Source: Ruegeria intermedia
Lineage (GTDB): Bacteria > Pseudomonadota > Alphaproteobacteria > Rhodobacterales > Rhodobacteraceae
NCBI RefSeq assembly: GCF_900129345.1
Contig: NZ_FQVK01000014.1
Location: 36,280-100,279 of the forward strand
DNA length: 64,000 nt
Reading direction: 5' to 3'
The translations under genes were made by a program, and so were the position numbers. Positions within the stretch are counted from its first letter, which is position 1, and the number at the start of each line of letters is the position of its first letter. The notes under the pieces are model-generated. The model saw only the letters and a list, made by a program, of their open reading frames with translations, made no database searches and was not told the DNA's origin. Shown here piece after piece: positions 57,075 to 64,000 of the stretch.

Positions 57075-59443
57075 ACGCGATGGTTGGGCAATTTGGTTTG
57101 ACAGCGCACAATTCCGGGGCATTGCACTGCTTCCGGCTCGAGCCTCATGATCGCCTGATTGTTGATGGGAAGCCGTATCGCGTGCTCCGGAGGACCGGCG
57201 AGAATGTAGAACTCATGCCGGAAGACGGACGTGGCCTGGTTGAGCAATTTGCACTTTCTCAGCTTGGCCGTTTGAACGCCACGGGACAGATCAAGCATGA
57301 GGTTGGCTACTATTTGCCGGACGATCTCAAGTCTTCACCCGAGGTGAAGAGCATAGATTTTCGGGTGTCGGAGCTGCCGCCCGGCGCCCGGCGCCGCTTC
57401 AAAATTCGACATGCGCTTGTGCGCGCGACGCTTGATTTGCGTGACGAGGGGAAAATCCGCATCAACACGAACGACATAGAGGCGCACAAGAGCGAGATCG
57501 AGAAACGGGCAAGCGTTTATATGGTCGAGGAGGCGAGCGAACGCGATCTTCTGGATCACGAAAAGGAAACGGGTCGTCTTCCGCGGAGCGTCGAAGCGAA
57601 AACAAAGCGCAGACGTGGAGGTAGCTCTGGGAAGACCGTCTCCGCATACAATGCCGACTACCTTCGAAAGCTTGCTTCTCGATACGAAAGGCATGGTCCG
57701 GCTGTACTCGCGGACAGCTTGTGCAAGTCCGGCAACCGAACCAGTCCGTTTGGACCCGAGGAGCAGGCGCTCATGATGCAGACCATCAAAGAAAGCTACC
57801 TGACGCCTGAGCGGAGGCCTATCGCCCGCACCGTTGAGGACGTCAAACGCGCTTTCGCCAAGGAGAATGAACGCCGGCAGGAAAACGGTCTAAGACTTCT
57901 AAAGGTGCCCGGCCGTGACGCTGTTCGGGGTGCGATCAAGAAGCTTGACCAGTTCGCCGTCATGGTCGCCCGATATGGTTCAGAGTACGCAATGAAGGAG
58001 ATGCGCCCGGTCAATAGAGGGCTCGAGGTCTCGCGACCAGGCGAGCGCGTGGAAATCGACGAGTGGTGCATTGACCTGATTTCGATACTTCACTCGGCAA
58101 AACTGCACGCAGTGCTCGGATCTGACTTCATTGAGGCTATCGGCCTCGATAGAACAAAGGATCGCTGGTGGCTGGTTGTTGCAATTGACTGCCGAACCCG
58201 GGTCATTCTTGGCATGAAACTTGCGAGAAACCCATCCTCGAGCGCTGCGATCGAATGTCTCCGCATGGTGGTCAGTGACAAGGGGCAATGGGCAGACGCA
58301 GTCGGTGCCCTTTCACCTTGGTCGCATGCAGTTGTTCCCGAAACGCTGGTTACCGACAATGGCCCCGCATTTCGGTCGGCGGATTTTACCGAGGCGTGTC
58401 TCGACCTTAAAATCTCCGTTCTTCGTACGATTGCAGGTGTTCCGGGTATGCGCGGCCGCGTCGAACGTTTCTTCCGCACCTGTGCGATGAACTTGCTGCC
58501 TCGTCTTATGGGGCGCACTTTTTCGAATCCTTTGGAGCGAGGGGACTACCAAACGGAAGACCGGGCGGCGCTGGATGCAGAAGGTCTCGCTTTCGCCCTG
58601 GTGCGCTGGATCGTGGACATCTACCACAACTCGCCACATGAAGGACTCGGTGGACGTACCCCACTCGAGCAATGGGATGCCGACATGCTGGACGGAAACT
58701 TCCCGGTGCGGGCTCTGCCAGACAAGCGCAGCAAGCGTCTCGCCTTCGGCATGAAGTTGAAGCGGCATGTCGACAAGACCGGCGTCACAATCCTTGGGGT
58801 CCGATACCAGGGGCCCGAACTGCTGGCCTTCAGGCGTACCTGCGGGGGCGGTCAGGTCGATGTGCGGTGGGACCCAAGCGATCTTGGTGCCATCGAGGTT
58901 TTTCTGGGTGATGCCTGGTACGAGATCCACGCGGTCAGTGATCGCTTCTCGGGACTGGATGTGCACCGCTGGGTCAAGGTCCGCAGGACACTGCGCGCCA
59001 AGTCGCAATCGCGAAAGGCATGGGAAGAAGAAGTAGTGTTCAAGGCAATCGACGACATTGAGACGCTGATTGGCGAGCAGTCGGCGGCCTACGGGATCAT
59101 GAATACTGCGATTTCGACGCAATACCTTAAGCACCTGGAGGGGAGCCTTTTCGCATCTTTCGATATCGTTCGGCGCGAGGACACGACCACGGATTGCGCT
59201 GACCTGGGTATCAGGATCGAACCGCGCGAGCCGGATATCGACGTGGCTCTTGGTGTTGAGCTTCCGATGAAGGTCGAGGTCACCAACAGCGCAGATGCAG
59301 ATGCAGATGCAGATGCAGATTTTGCCAACAAATCTCAGCTGCCGACAGTCCCCAATCACCCTCGGAAAAAACAAACTGAGGCACCTGCCAAATTCTGGCT
59401 GCCCGGAGATTTGAATGAAAGGAGCAATGATGATGCGTCCTGA
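57071..59443 (+). CDS. tnsB: TnsB/TniA-type DDE transposase
   Basis: 790-residue transposase of the Mu/TniA rve type. The catalytic triad is Asp330 (VEIDEWCIDL), Asp429 (LVTDNGPAFRS) and Glu465 (RGRVERFFRT), with 35 residues between the last two as in D,D(35)E enzymes. The N-terminal 300 residues hold DNA-binding helices (SAYNADYLRKLASRYERHGP). The C-terminal beta-barrel (VTILGVRYQGPELLAFRRTC) is followed by a tail ending FWLPGDLNE, the sort of tip that contacts TnsC. A (GCAGAT)5 microsatellite at about 59291-59320 encodes ADADADADAD in the linker. It binds the transposon ends and joins the 3' strands to the target. Confidence 0.9.
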   Translation: MNAMVGQFGLTAHNSGALHCFRLEPHDRLIVDGKPYRVLRRTGENVELMPEDGRGLVEQFALSQLGRLNATGQIKHEVGYYLPDDLKSSPEVKSIDFRVSELPPGARRRFKIRHALVRATLDLRDEGKIRINTNDIEAHKSEIEKRASVYMVEEASERDLLDHEKETGRLPRSVEAKTKRRRGGSSGKTVSAYNADYLRKLASRYERHGPAVLADSLCKSGNRTSPFGPEEQALMMQTIKESYLTPERRPIARTVEDVKRAFAKENERRQENGLRLLKVPGRDAVRGAIKKLDQFAVMVARYGSEYAMKEMRPVNRGLEVSRPGERVEIDEWCIDLISILHSAKLHAVLGSDFIEAIGLDRTKDRWWLVVAIDCRTRVILGMKLARNPSSSAAIECLRMVVSDKGQWADAVGALSPWSHAVVPETLVTDNGPAFRSADFTEACLDLKISVLRTIAGVPGMRGRVERFFRTCAMNLLPRLMGRTFSNPLERGDYQTEDRAALDAEGLAFALVRWIVDIYHNSPHEGLGGRTPLEQWDADMLDGNFPVRALPDKRSKRLAFGMKLKRHVDKTGVTILGVRYQGPELLAFRRTCGGGQVDVRWDPSDLGAIEVFLGDAWYEIHAVSDRFSGLDVHRWVKVRRTLRAKSQSRKAWEEEVVFKAIDDIETLIGEQSAAYGIMNTAISTQYLKHLEGSLFASFDIVRREDTTTDCADLGIRIEPREPDIDVALGVELPMKVEVTNSADADADADADFANKSQLPTVPNHPRKKQTEAPAKFWLPGDLNERSNDDAS
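59291..59320 (+). repeat. (GCAGAT)n microsatellite in tnsB
   Basis: Five copies of the hexamer GCAGAT encode alternating Ala-Asp in the linker before the C-terminal tip of TnsB. Unit length is a multiple of three, so slippage changes linker length without a frameshift. Confidence 0.85.
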
Positions 59444-60419
59444 TCCAGTCACCATTTCACAGCGCCTCCGGGCGCTGCACATTCCCAATCAGCGGGATAC
59501 CGAAATCGAGCGGCAGCTTCGCCGGTTGCTTCAGCATGACGAGCATGGGCAGCCCACAGCGGTTCCCTGCCGGTTCACTGGCGAAAAGGAAACCCGCGGG
59601 ATCGCCGTCATCGAACCGGCGGGAGGAGGCAAGACCACTGCGATCCGGCGTGTGCTTGAGGCATCCACCGCGCTTTCAAGAAATCCTTCGACCGGGCAAC
59701 CGAGGTTTCTCGCGCTGGAGGTTCCAAGCCCGGCCACACTGAAAGGTGTAGGCGCTACCATACTCGGAGCTCTTGGGATGCCAATTGTGCCTCAGAAATG
59801 TACGGAGGTCGAAATCTGGCATGCTGTTCGGCACCGACTTGGTCAGGCGGGCATCACGGTGCTTTGGCTCGATGAGGCCCATGACTTGCTCATGGCGAAG
59901 TCGATCTCAGAAACTGAGAGCTCGCTGCGCATGATCAAGTCTCTCATGCAAGGGCCAAATGCGATCATACCGATCCTGAGTGGAACCCAGCGCCTGGCAG
60001 AAGTGCTTGGGCTTGATCCGCAAGTGTCGCGCCGGTTCACGAAGATTGTTCCGGCCGATCTTCAGCATGGTGCCGATGAGGAGGGCCTGAAGGGGCTGAT
60101 CCAACACTATTGTTCGAAAGCAGAAATGAGCATGTCGCTTGCTGAAGACCTACCCGCACGCCTGATCACCGCGAGCCGCCACCGCTTCGGTCGTGCGGTC
60201 GAGGCAATCATCAATGCTATCGAGTGCGCGCTATGGGACGGTGCGACGATGTTGACGTCTGACCACTTTGCGGAAGCTTGGGCAATGCAAGAAGGCTGTA
60301 GTCCTGATGACAACGTATTTCTCTCCCGCGATTGGTTGTCCATACAGCTCGATCGCGGTGCAGCGGAGTACGAAGAGGCTCGCAAGCGGCGTTTCCAAAA
60401 GAAGCTCGAAAGGGTCTGA
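59430..60419 (+). CDS. tnsC: TnsC/TniB-type AAA+ ATPase
   Basis: 329 residues from ATG 59430 (AAAGGAG at 59418-59424; ATG codons at 59427 and 59433 are alternatives). Walker A is VIEPAGGGKTTAIRRVLEA at about residue 55, Walker B TVLWLDEAHDLLM, sensor 1 IIPILSGTQRLAEV, and arginine region SRRFTKIVPADLQ. TnsC/TniB forms a filament on target DNA and activates TnsB when cued by TniQ. Overlaps the end of tnsB by 14 bp. Confidence 0.9.
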   Translation: MMRPDPVTISQRLRALHIPNQRDTEIERQLRRLLQHDEHGQPTAVPCRFTGEKETRGIAVIEPAGGGKTTAIRRVLEASTALSRNPSTGQPRFLALEVPSPATLKGVGATILGALGMPIVPQKCTEVEIWHAVRHRLGQAGITVLWLDEAHDLLMAKSISETESSLRMIKSLMQGPNAIIPILSGTQRLAEVLGLDPQVSRRFTKIVPADLQHGADEEGLKGLIQHYCSKAEMSMSLAEDLPARLITASRHRFGRAVEAIINAIECALWDGATMLTSDHFAEAWAMQEGCSPDDNVFLSRDWLSIQLDRGAAEYEEARKRRFQKKLERV

Positions 60420-60423
60420 AGTC

Positions 60424-62262
60424 GTGGTTCTGCTCCCCGTATTGCCGCCATTGGAAGGCGAAAGCACCGTATCGTGGTGCTGCCGCCTTGGCCCGTTTCA
60501 TGCAGGGATCGAAGGCCCTGACTGGCTCCGTATGTTGCAGATCTCCCAGCGGAGTGTTCGCGAGACGAGTGACGTCTGCGTCAACCGCCTCGCGGAACTT
60601 ACCGGAATTGCACCTGAACGTATCCGCTCTACCGGTGTCGTTAGAAAGGGTGAATGGGCATACGAACATAGAGGTGTTTCATTCGGGATCCGTTTTGCCT
60701 TGCACACTTGGACGTCCTATTGCCCAGCGTGCCTGTTGGAAGACACGAACCCAGGCAGTTCAAGCATAGGCCGACGCGTGGGGCGTATTTCCTGGATGTT
60801 CAGCCCGGTGCGCACCTGCCCAGTGCACGGAATACTTCTGACGCGCCGTCCGAACAAATCCTTCACTGAGCAGTTTCAGGACATGAGCCGGGTAGCTCCA
60901 TCGAACAAGGAACTCGAGGCAGAAGTGTCGTCGGCAACATCCCGACCGATATCGCCGCTCCAGGAGTATGTGCAGAGGCGGTTTTCGGGGCAGCAGGATT
61001 CAGGCTGGCTTCATGCGCAGGCGATAGATCAGGCCGTCAAGGCATGCGAGATGCTTGGAGCCTGTCTGGTCTTCGGTGCGCATACCGATCTCGACAAGCT
61101 TTCCATGGCGCAGTGGGACGAAGCGGGTGGGGTTGGTTTTCAGGCGGCCAGCGTGGGGCCTGACAGAATTCGAAGCGCCCTCGAAGAGATCGCTATTGCT
61201 TCACGCAAGGTGAAGTCAGGTGGCGGTCCTCAAGCCGCATATGGTCGATTGTATCAGTGGCTGCAGTTCAACAAGACGCGGCGCGAGCCTGGGCCCATTC
61301 GGGAAGTCGTGCGTGAGCATATCCTCGACACGATGGAAGTCGAACCAGGAACCAGGCTTTTTGGGTCAGTCGTCGAGCAACGTCGGCGTCACTCGGTCGC
61401 AAGTCTTGCACGGGAGAGCGGCATTCATCCGAAGACGCTGAATCGTGCTTTGGTTCGGCAGGGGATCATTCACGGGGGCGATGAGGATCGGATCAATTCA
61501 GCCGTATCCTTCAACGCACAAGCCGGAGAAACTCTTGCAGAGCGAATTAACAAGTCTCTACCGATCAAGTCGATCCCGGATTACCTGAATTGCAACAGGC
61601 GTCAGGCTGAAATGCTTACGAGGGCCGGGATCGTCCGGCAGATTGTTCCGGGAATTGGTCGCAGCGGCGGTGTGCTTAGCAATGTACCGGTCGCAGAGCT
61701 CGATCGCTTCCTAAGAGAGTTCCGTGCAAACGGGGTACCGGCGCAATGTCCAGGGTCTGGCATGACAGACGTCATTTCTGCGTCGCAACTCGCTCGTCAG
61801 CCTGTCGTCGATATCGTTCGTCTCGTCCTCGACGGAGAACTCAGTCACATTGAACTGCTGGCCGAAGATCTCCGGTTTAAGTCGGTCCTCGTCGATCCTG
61901 ATGAGATCAGAAAAGTGGTTGCAACGAAGGAGGGCGAACTCGGTTTGACTGCGGAAGAAGTGGCATCGCGTCTCGGTATCTTTCCGTCGGGCGTGACCCA
62001 CCTTCGCAAGACGCCGGATCGGGATGGCAAGCCGTTCATCAGCGCAACGGAAATCGTGAATGCAACGGGGGCCGTTAAGTATCGGTTTGCTGTCGAAGAA
62101 GTCGACAGGTTCGAAGCGGCACATGCTGCTTTATCGACGCTTGCTGCCGAACATGGAGTAACATCGAAGGCCATGGCCGCCAGACTTCGTGAGGCCGGCA
62201 TCAGTCCGATAGTGAGGAGGGAATATCTGAATGCCGCCATTTATCGCAGATCTGATCTGTAG
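60424..62262 (+). CDS. tniQ: TniQ target-selection protein
   Basis: 612 residues from a GTG at 60424, five bases after the tnsC stop; a longer in-frame reading into tnsC is not supported. The N-terminal TniQ domain is clear: LPPLEGESTVSWCCRLGPFH and the zinc-ribbon cysteines in SYCPACLLEDTNPGSSS and RTCPVHGILLTRRPN. The C-terminal about 300 residues contain several DNA-binding-like helices (SVASLARESGIHPKTLNRAL, LTAEEVASRLGIFPSGVTHL), as in TnsD-like targeting subunits. It recognises the attachment site and recruits TnsC. The target cannot be read from the window. Confidence 0.85.
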   Translation: MVLLPVLPPLEGESTVSWCCRLGPFHAGIEGPDWLRMLQISQRSVRETSDVCVNRLAELTGIAPERIRSTGVVRKGEWAYEHRGVSFGIRFALHTWTSYCPACLLEDTNPGSSSIGRRVGRISWMFSPVRTCPVHGILLTRRPNKSFTEQFQDMSRVAPSNKELEAEVSSATSRPISPLQEYVQRRFSGQQDSGWLHAQAIDQAVKACEMLGACLVFGAHTDLDKLSMAQWDEAGGVGFQAASVGPDRIRSALEEIAIASRKVKSGGGPQAAYGRLYQWLQFNKTRREPGPIREVVREHILDTMEVEPGTRLFGSVVEQRRRHSVASLARESGIHPKTLNRALVRQGIIHGGDEDRINSAVSFNAQAGETLAERINKSLPIKSIPDYLNCNRRQAEMLTRAGIVRQIVPGIGRSGGVLSNVPVAELDRFLREFRANGVPAQCPGSGMTDVISASQLARQPVVDIVRLVLDGELSHIELLAEDLRFKSVLVDPDEIRKVVATKEGELGLTAEEVASRLGIFPSGVTHLRKTPDRDGKPFISATEIVNATGAVKYRFAVEEVDRFEAAHAALSTLAAEHGVTSKAMAARLREAGISPIVRREYLNAAIYRRSDL

Positions 62263-62783
62263 AAACATCGAGGTGACTACGTTGACAGCCGCTCTTCAGG
62301 GCGGCTTTTTCTTTGGTGGCATCCGTGTTCAAGTGGTGGCGGCCCGTATTACTTGGCAAAACTTGTACCGTTGATTGGCAAATCCGCTCGCTCAGGCCAA
62401 AGCAATGGCTTTCAAGAGGTCTTTTTCTTAGGGGTTTCTGGGGAGAGATTTGCCAGATTTGGCAAAACTTCCACCTGTCTTACATGTTGAGTGAGATGAC
62501 AAGCAATTCAGTGCCATTTGGCCCGAATTGCCTTCCACCCACACGGTCTATATTTGCCACTAAAATCTAAGCTGTTGAAATGTAATGATTTCGAATTGGG
62601 CGGTTCTCGACGGGGCCGCCCATTTCCGTTGCGGGCCGGCCTGGTTGGGTTGACTTGATCCGCCGACAAATCTGTTCCTTATTCGTTCTCAAGGTTCCGG
62701 AACCTTTCACACCCATTGGCCCAGTTGCCCGAGGCACTGGATTGCTGTGCGGCCCGCGTGCCGCGTGATGAAAGGACTCCACC
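62263..62783. promoter_or_regulatory. Right end region of the Tn7-like element
   Basis: 521 bp without a gene. It contains a terminator (listed) and repeated motifs: TTGGCAAAACTT at 62353-62364 and again at 62459-62470, GATTGGCAAATC at 62373-62384, TTGCCAGATTTGGCAA (inverted repeat) at about 62450-62465 and GTGCCATTTGGCCCGAATTG at 62511-62530. The complement of the last shares AATTCGGG...AAATGGC with the left end. Beyond the proposed end, AAGGTTCCGGAACCTT (62691-62706) is a perfect 16-bp palindrome 78 bp upstream of the AAA ATPase gene. Confidence 0.6.
62287..62310 (+). terminator. Rho-independent terminator after tniQ
   Basis: AGCCGC and GCGGCT (62288-62293 and 62301-62306) pair around a short loop and run into five T. 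It follows the tniQ stop by 25 bp and ends the tns operon. Confidence 0.82.
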
Positions 62784-63884
62784 ATGACCCGTTCGACAAC
62801 GACCATTCCGTTCCACGATCTGACCTTCGTCGACGACATCCCGAAGCTGCGGGACGTCGATGCCCGGCTGCAAAAGTTTCTTCGGACGATCCGACGCCAG
62901 AAGCAGGACGAAGGCCACGCGGCTGGGAAGATCAGCGAGGACGACCTCGTGAGTAGCTATGAGCTGATCATGGACAGCGACCGCGCCCGGATCAAGCGCC
63001 GGGCCATGCGGTATGTCGAACGTCTCAGTTCCTCGACCGGGATGTCTCATCTCAGTGAGGAGAACCGCGCGAAGCTGACGCCCTTGCGCGGCGGGCTGCC
63101 GGTCACCCGCGTCACCTCCGAACACGAGGCGGACGAAATCGCCGCTGCGCTGCACGCCGAGATGCCCTGGATGGCGCCCGCCACCGAAGCCGTCTGGCAC
63201 GGGCTGCGGGCCTCGGCACGGGAGGACTTGCCCGGTGTCCGTTTCACCCCGCTCGTCCTGAACGGCCCGCCCGGCATCGGCAAGAGCTTCTGGGCGCGGC
63301 GACTGGCCCATCATCTGGAGGTGCCCGCGACCAAGATTGACGCAACGGGGGAGCCGGCGTCGTTCGCGCTCACCGGATCCCAACGCGGTTGGGGCAGTGC
63401 CCATGCGGGCAAACTGGTCAACACGGTCCTGAACAGCCGGCATGGCGGGCCGCTGGTCATCATCGACGAGATCGAAAAGGCTGATGAGGTCCAATCCAAC
63501 AAAGGCACGCGGCACACGCTGACGGATGCGCTCCTGCCGCTATTGGAGCGGATGACGGCGGCGACCTGGGAATGCCCGTTCTTTCAGGTCAAGATGGACA
63601 TGTCCTGGGTGAACTGGGTGATGACGGCGAACAGCAGGCAGGGTTTGCCGGAACCGTTTCAGAGCCGCTGCGTGGTTCTTGATCTGCCGGATCTGACCAC
63701 GGGGCAGCTAAGGGACTTCGCCATGAACGAAGCCGCCCGGCGTGGACTTCCCGAGCCTGCCACCGACGCCCTCGCCGCCATCTTCGAGACCGATGCATTG
63801 TCCAACCGCCGCTTGAGCCTGCGCACCGTCGCCCGGATGCTCGACCGTGCCGAGGCGCTGGCGAAGCACCCCGTGCTGCACTGA
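62784..63884 (+). CDS. AAA-family ATPase (Lon/ClpX-type core), unknown role
   Basis: 366 residues; AAAGGA precedes ATG 62784. Walker A is VLNGPPGIGKSFWARRLAHH at about residue 155, Walker B LVIIDEIEKADEVQ, sensor 1 WVMTANSRQGLPEPFQSRC, and a C-terminal sensor-2-like helix (RRLSLRTVARMLDRAEAL). The N-terminal about 140 residues are helical. No protease domain follows, so it is not Lon itself. Such ATPases are common next to accessory genes in Rhodobacterales. High GC (unlike the island genes) suggests a different origin from the Tn7-like element. Confidence 0.85.
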   Translation: MTRSTTTIPFHDLTFVDDIPKLRDVDARLQKFLRTIRRQKQDEGHAAGKISEDDLVSSYELIMDSDRARIKRRAMRYVERLSSSTGMSHLSEENRAKLTPLRGGLPVTRVTSEHEADEIAAALHAEMPWMAPATEAVWHGLRASAREDLPGVRFTPLVLNGPPGIGKSFWARRLAHHLEVPATKIDATGEPASFALTGSQRGWGSAHAGKLVNTVLNSRHGGPLVIIDEIEKADEVQSNKGTRHTLTDALLPLLERMTAATWECPFFQVKMDMSWVNWVMTANSRQGLPEPFQSRCVVLDLPDLTTGQLRDFAMNEAARRGLPEPATDALAAIFETDALSNRRLSLRTVARMLDRAEALAKHPVLH

Positions 63885-63894
63885 GGCGACCGCC

Positions 63895-63905
63895 ATGACC
63901 CATCT
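63895..63905 (+). pseudogene. Gene start interrupted by an IS terminus
   Basis: An ATG at 63895 (MTH...) lies 10 bp after the AAA ATPase stop in a typical operon position, but the IS21-like end begins within the fourth codon (63906). If the IS is removed the frame would presumably continue on its far side, outside the window. Confidence 0.4.
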
Positions 63906-64000
63906 TGTCAATCGGCATTCAAAACTGACCCTGTATCGGCATCCAATTTTGACCCCCTTTGGTGGTTAGCAGGCCCGACGCTGCGTAGTCTCCAATTAAC
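63906..64000. mobile_element. Terminus of an IS21-family element
   Basis: Begins TGTCAATCGGCATTC at 63906. The unit ATCGGCATTCAAAACTGACC (63911-63930) repeats as ATCGGCATCCAATTTTGACC at 63935-63954. IS21-family ends carry such tandem transposase-binding repeats and start TGT. The remainder, including the istAB genes, is beyond the window. Confidence 0.65.

Larger units (their letters stand above)
55951..62543 (+). mobile_element. Tn7-like transposon (TnsA-TnsB-TnsC-TniQ), compact
   Basis: Four genes in the order tnsA, tnsB, tnsC, tniQ, each overlapping or abutting the next, are flanked on both sides by short repeated motifs. I place the ends tentatively at TGTGGGT (55951-55957) and its complement ACCCACA (62537-62543), because Tn7-family ends begin TGTGGG. 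The flanking five bases (AATTG left, CGGTC right) do not match, so the true boundaries may differ. There is no resolvase, no Cas gene, no CRISPR array, and almost no cargo between the ends. Confidence 0.65.

Noticed and set aside
55951..62543. A CRISPR-associated transposon
   Set aside because: No cas genes and no repeat-spacer array in or beside the element, and TniQ is long, as in protein-guided targeting.

Overview
The window looks like a chromosomal segment of a marine Rhodobacterales (Roseobacter-group) alphaproteobacterium. The first half is GC-rich and carries arrangements typical of that order: slyX beside hisS-hisZ-hisG, a short HisG that needs HisZ, a DUF1489 protein, a class II B12-dependent ribonucleotide reductase, and an xdhABC cluster with a BMP-type ABC transporter. 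The taxonomic call is inference from gene content, not from a marker search.

Positions 1-33,533 are mostly core metabolism. There is an SH3b protein fragment, a D-glycerate-type dehydrogenase, gamma-glutamyltransferase, an FAD-linked D-lactate-type dehydrogenase and a dimethylglycine/sarcosine dehydrogenase-like FAD-GcvT protein. A reverse-strand operon follows (aldo/keto reductase, DauA-like amino acid dehydrogenase, DUF938 methyltransferase). Next come a small membrane protein with an HlyD-type partner and a CDP-alcohol phosphatidyltransferase. A long reverse-strand operon, xdhA-xdhB-xdhC-ABC ATPase-permease-permease-substrate-binding protein, couples purine uptake to purine oxidation. Then dnaE, slyX, hisSZG, a DUF1489 gene and nrdJ; the nrdJ upstream region holds a tRNA-like fold and a candidate NrdR box.

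Positions 33,534-55,900 form an accessory island, AT-richer than its surroundings from about 43.5 kb. It holds a small operon of unknown genes, a complete type I restriction-modification locus with extra genes (M48/YgjP-like metalloprotease, HAD phosphatase, DUF2188 protein, second partial HsdS), a prokaryotic viperin with a HicA-like partner, a divergent 839-residue ankyrin-repeat protein of unknown function, a ShosTA-like pair (PRTase-HAD plus DprA-like), several orphan genes, and debris of IS3- and IS110-family elements. A diverged 106-bp copy of part of the ankyrin gene lies about 6 kb away beside one of these IS remnants. I read this as an antiphage defence island.

Positions about 55,950-62,540 are a compact Tn7-like transposon (TnsA, TnsB, TnsC, TniQ) with repeated putative transposase-binding motifs at both ends and no Cas genes. 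After it come an AAA ATPase gene and, at the window edge, the repeat-bearing terminus of an IS21-type element that appears to interrupt the next gene after only a few codons.

The strongest candidates for an undescribed system are the viperin/HicA-like/ankyrin cluster and the small operon at 33,960-35,086. The most unusual non-coding signals are an in-frame palindromic element inside xdhB and the tRNA-like fold upstream of nrdJ.
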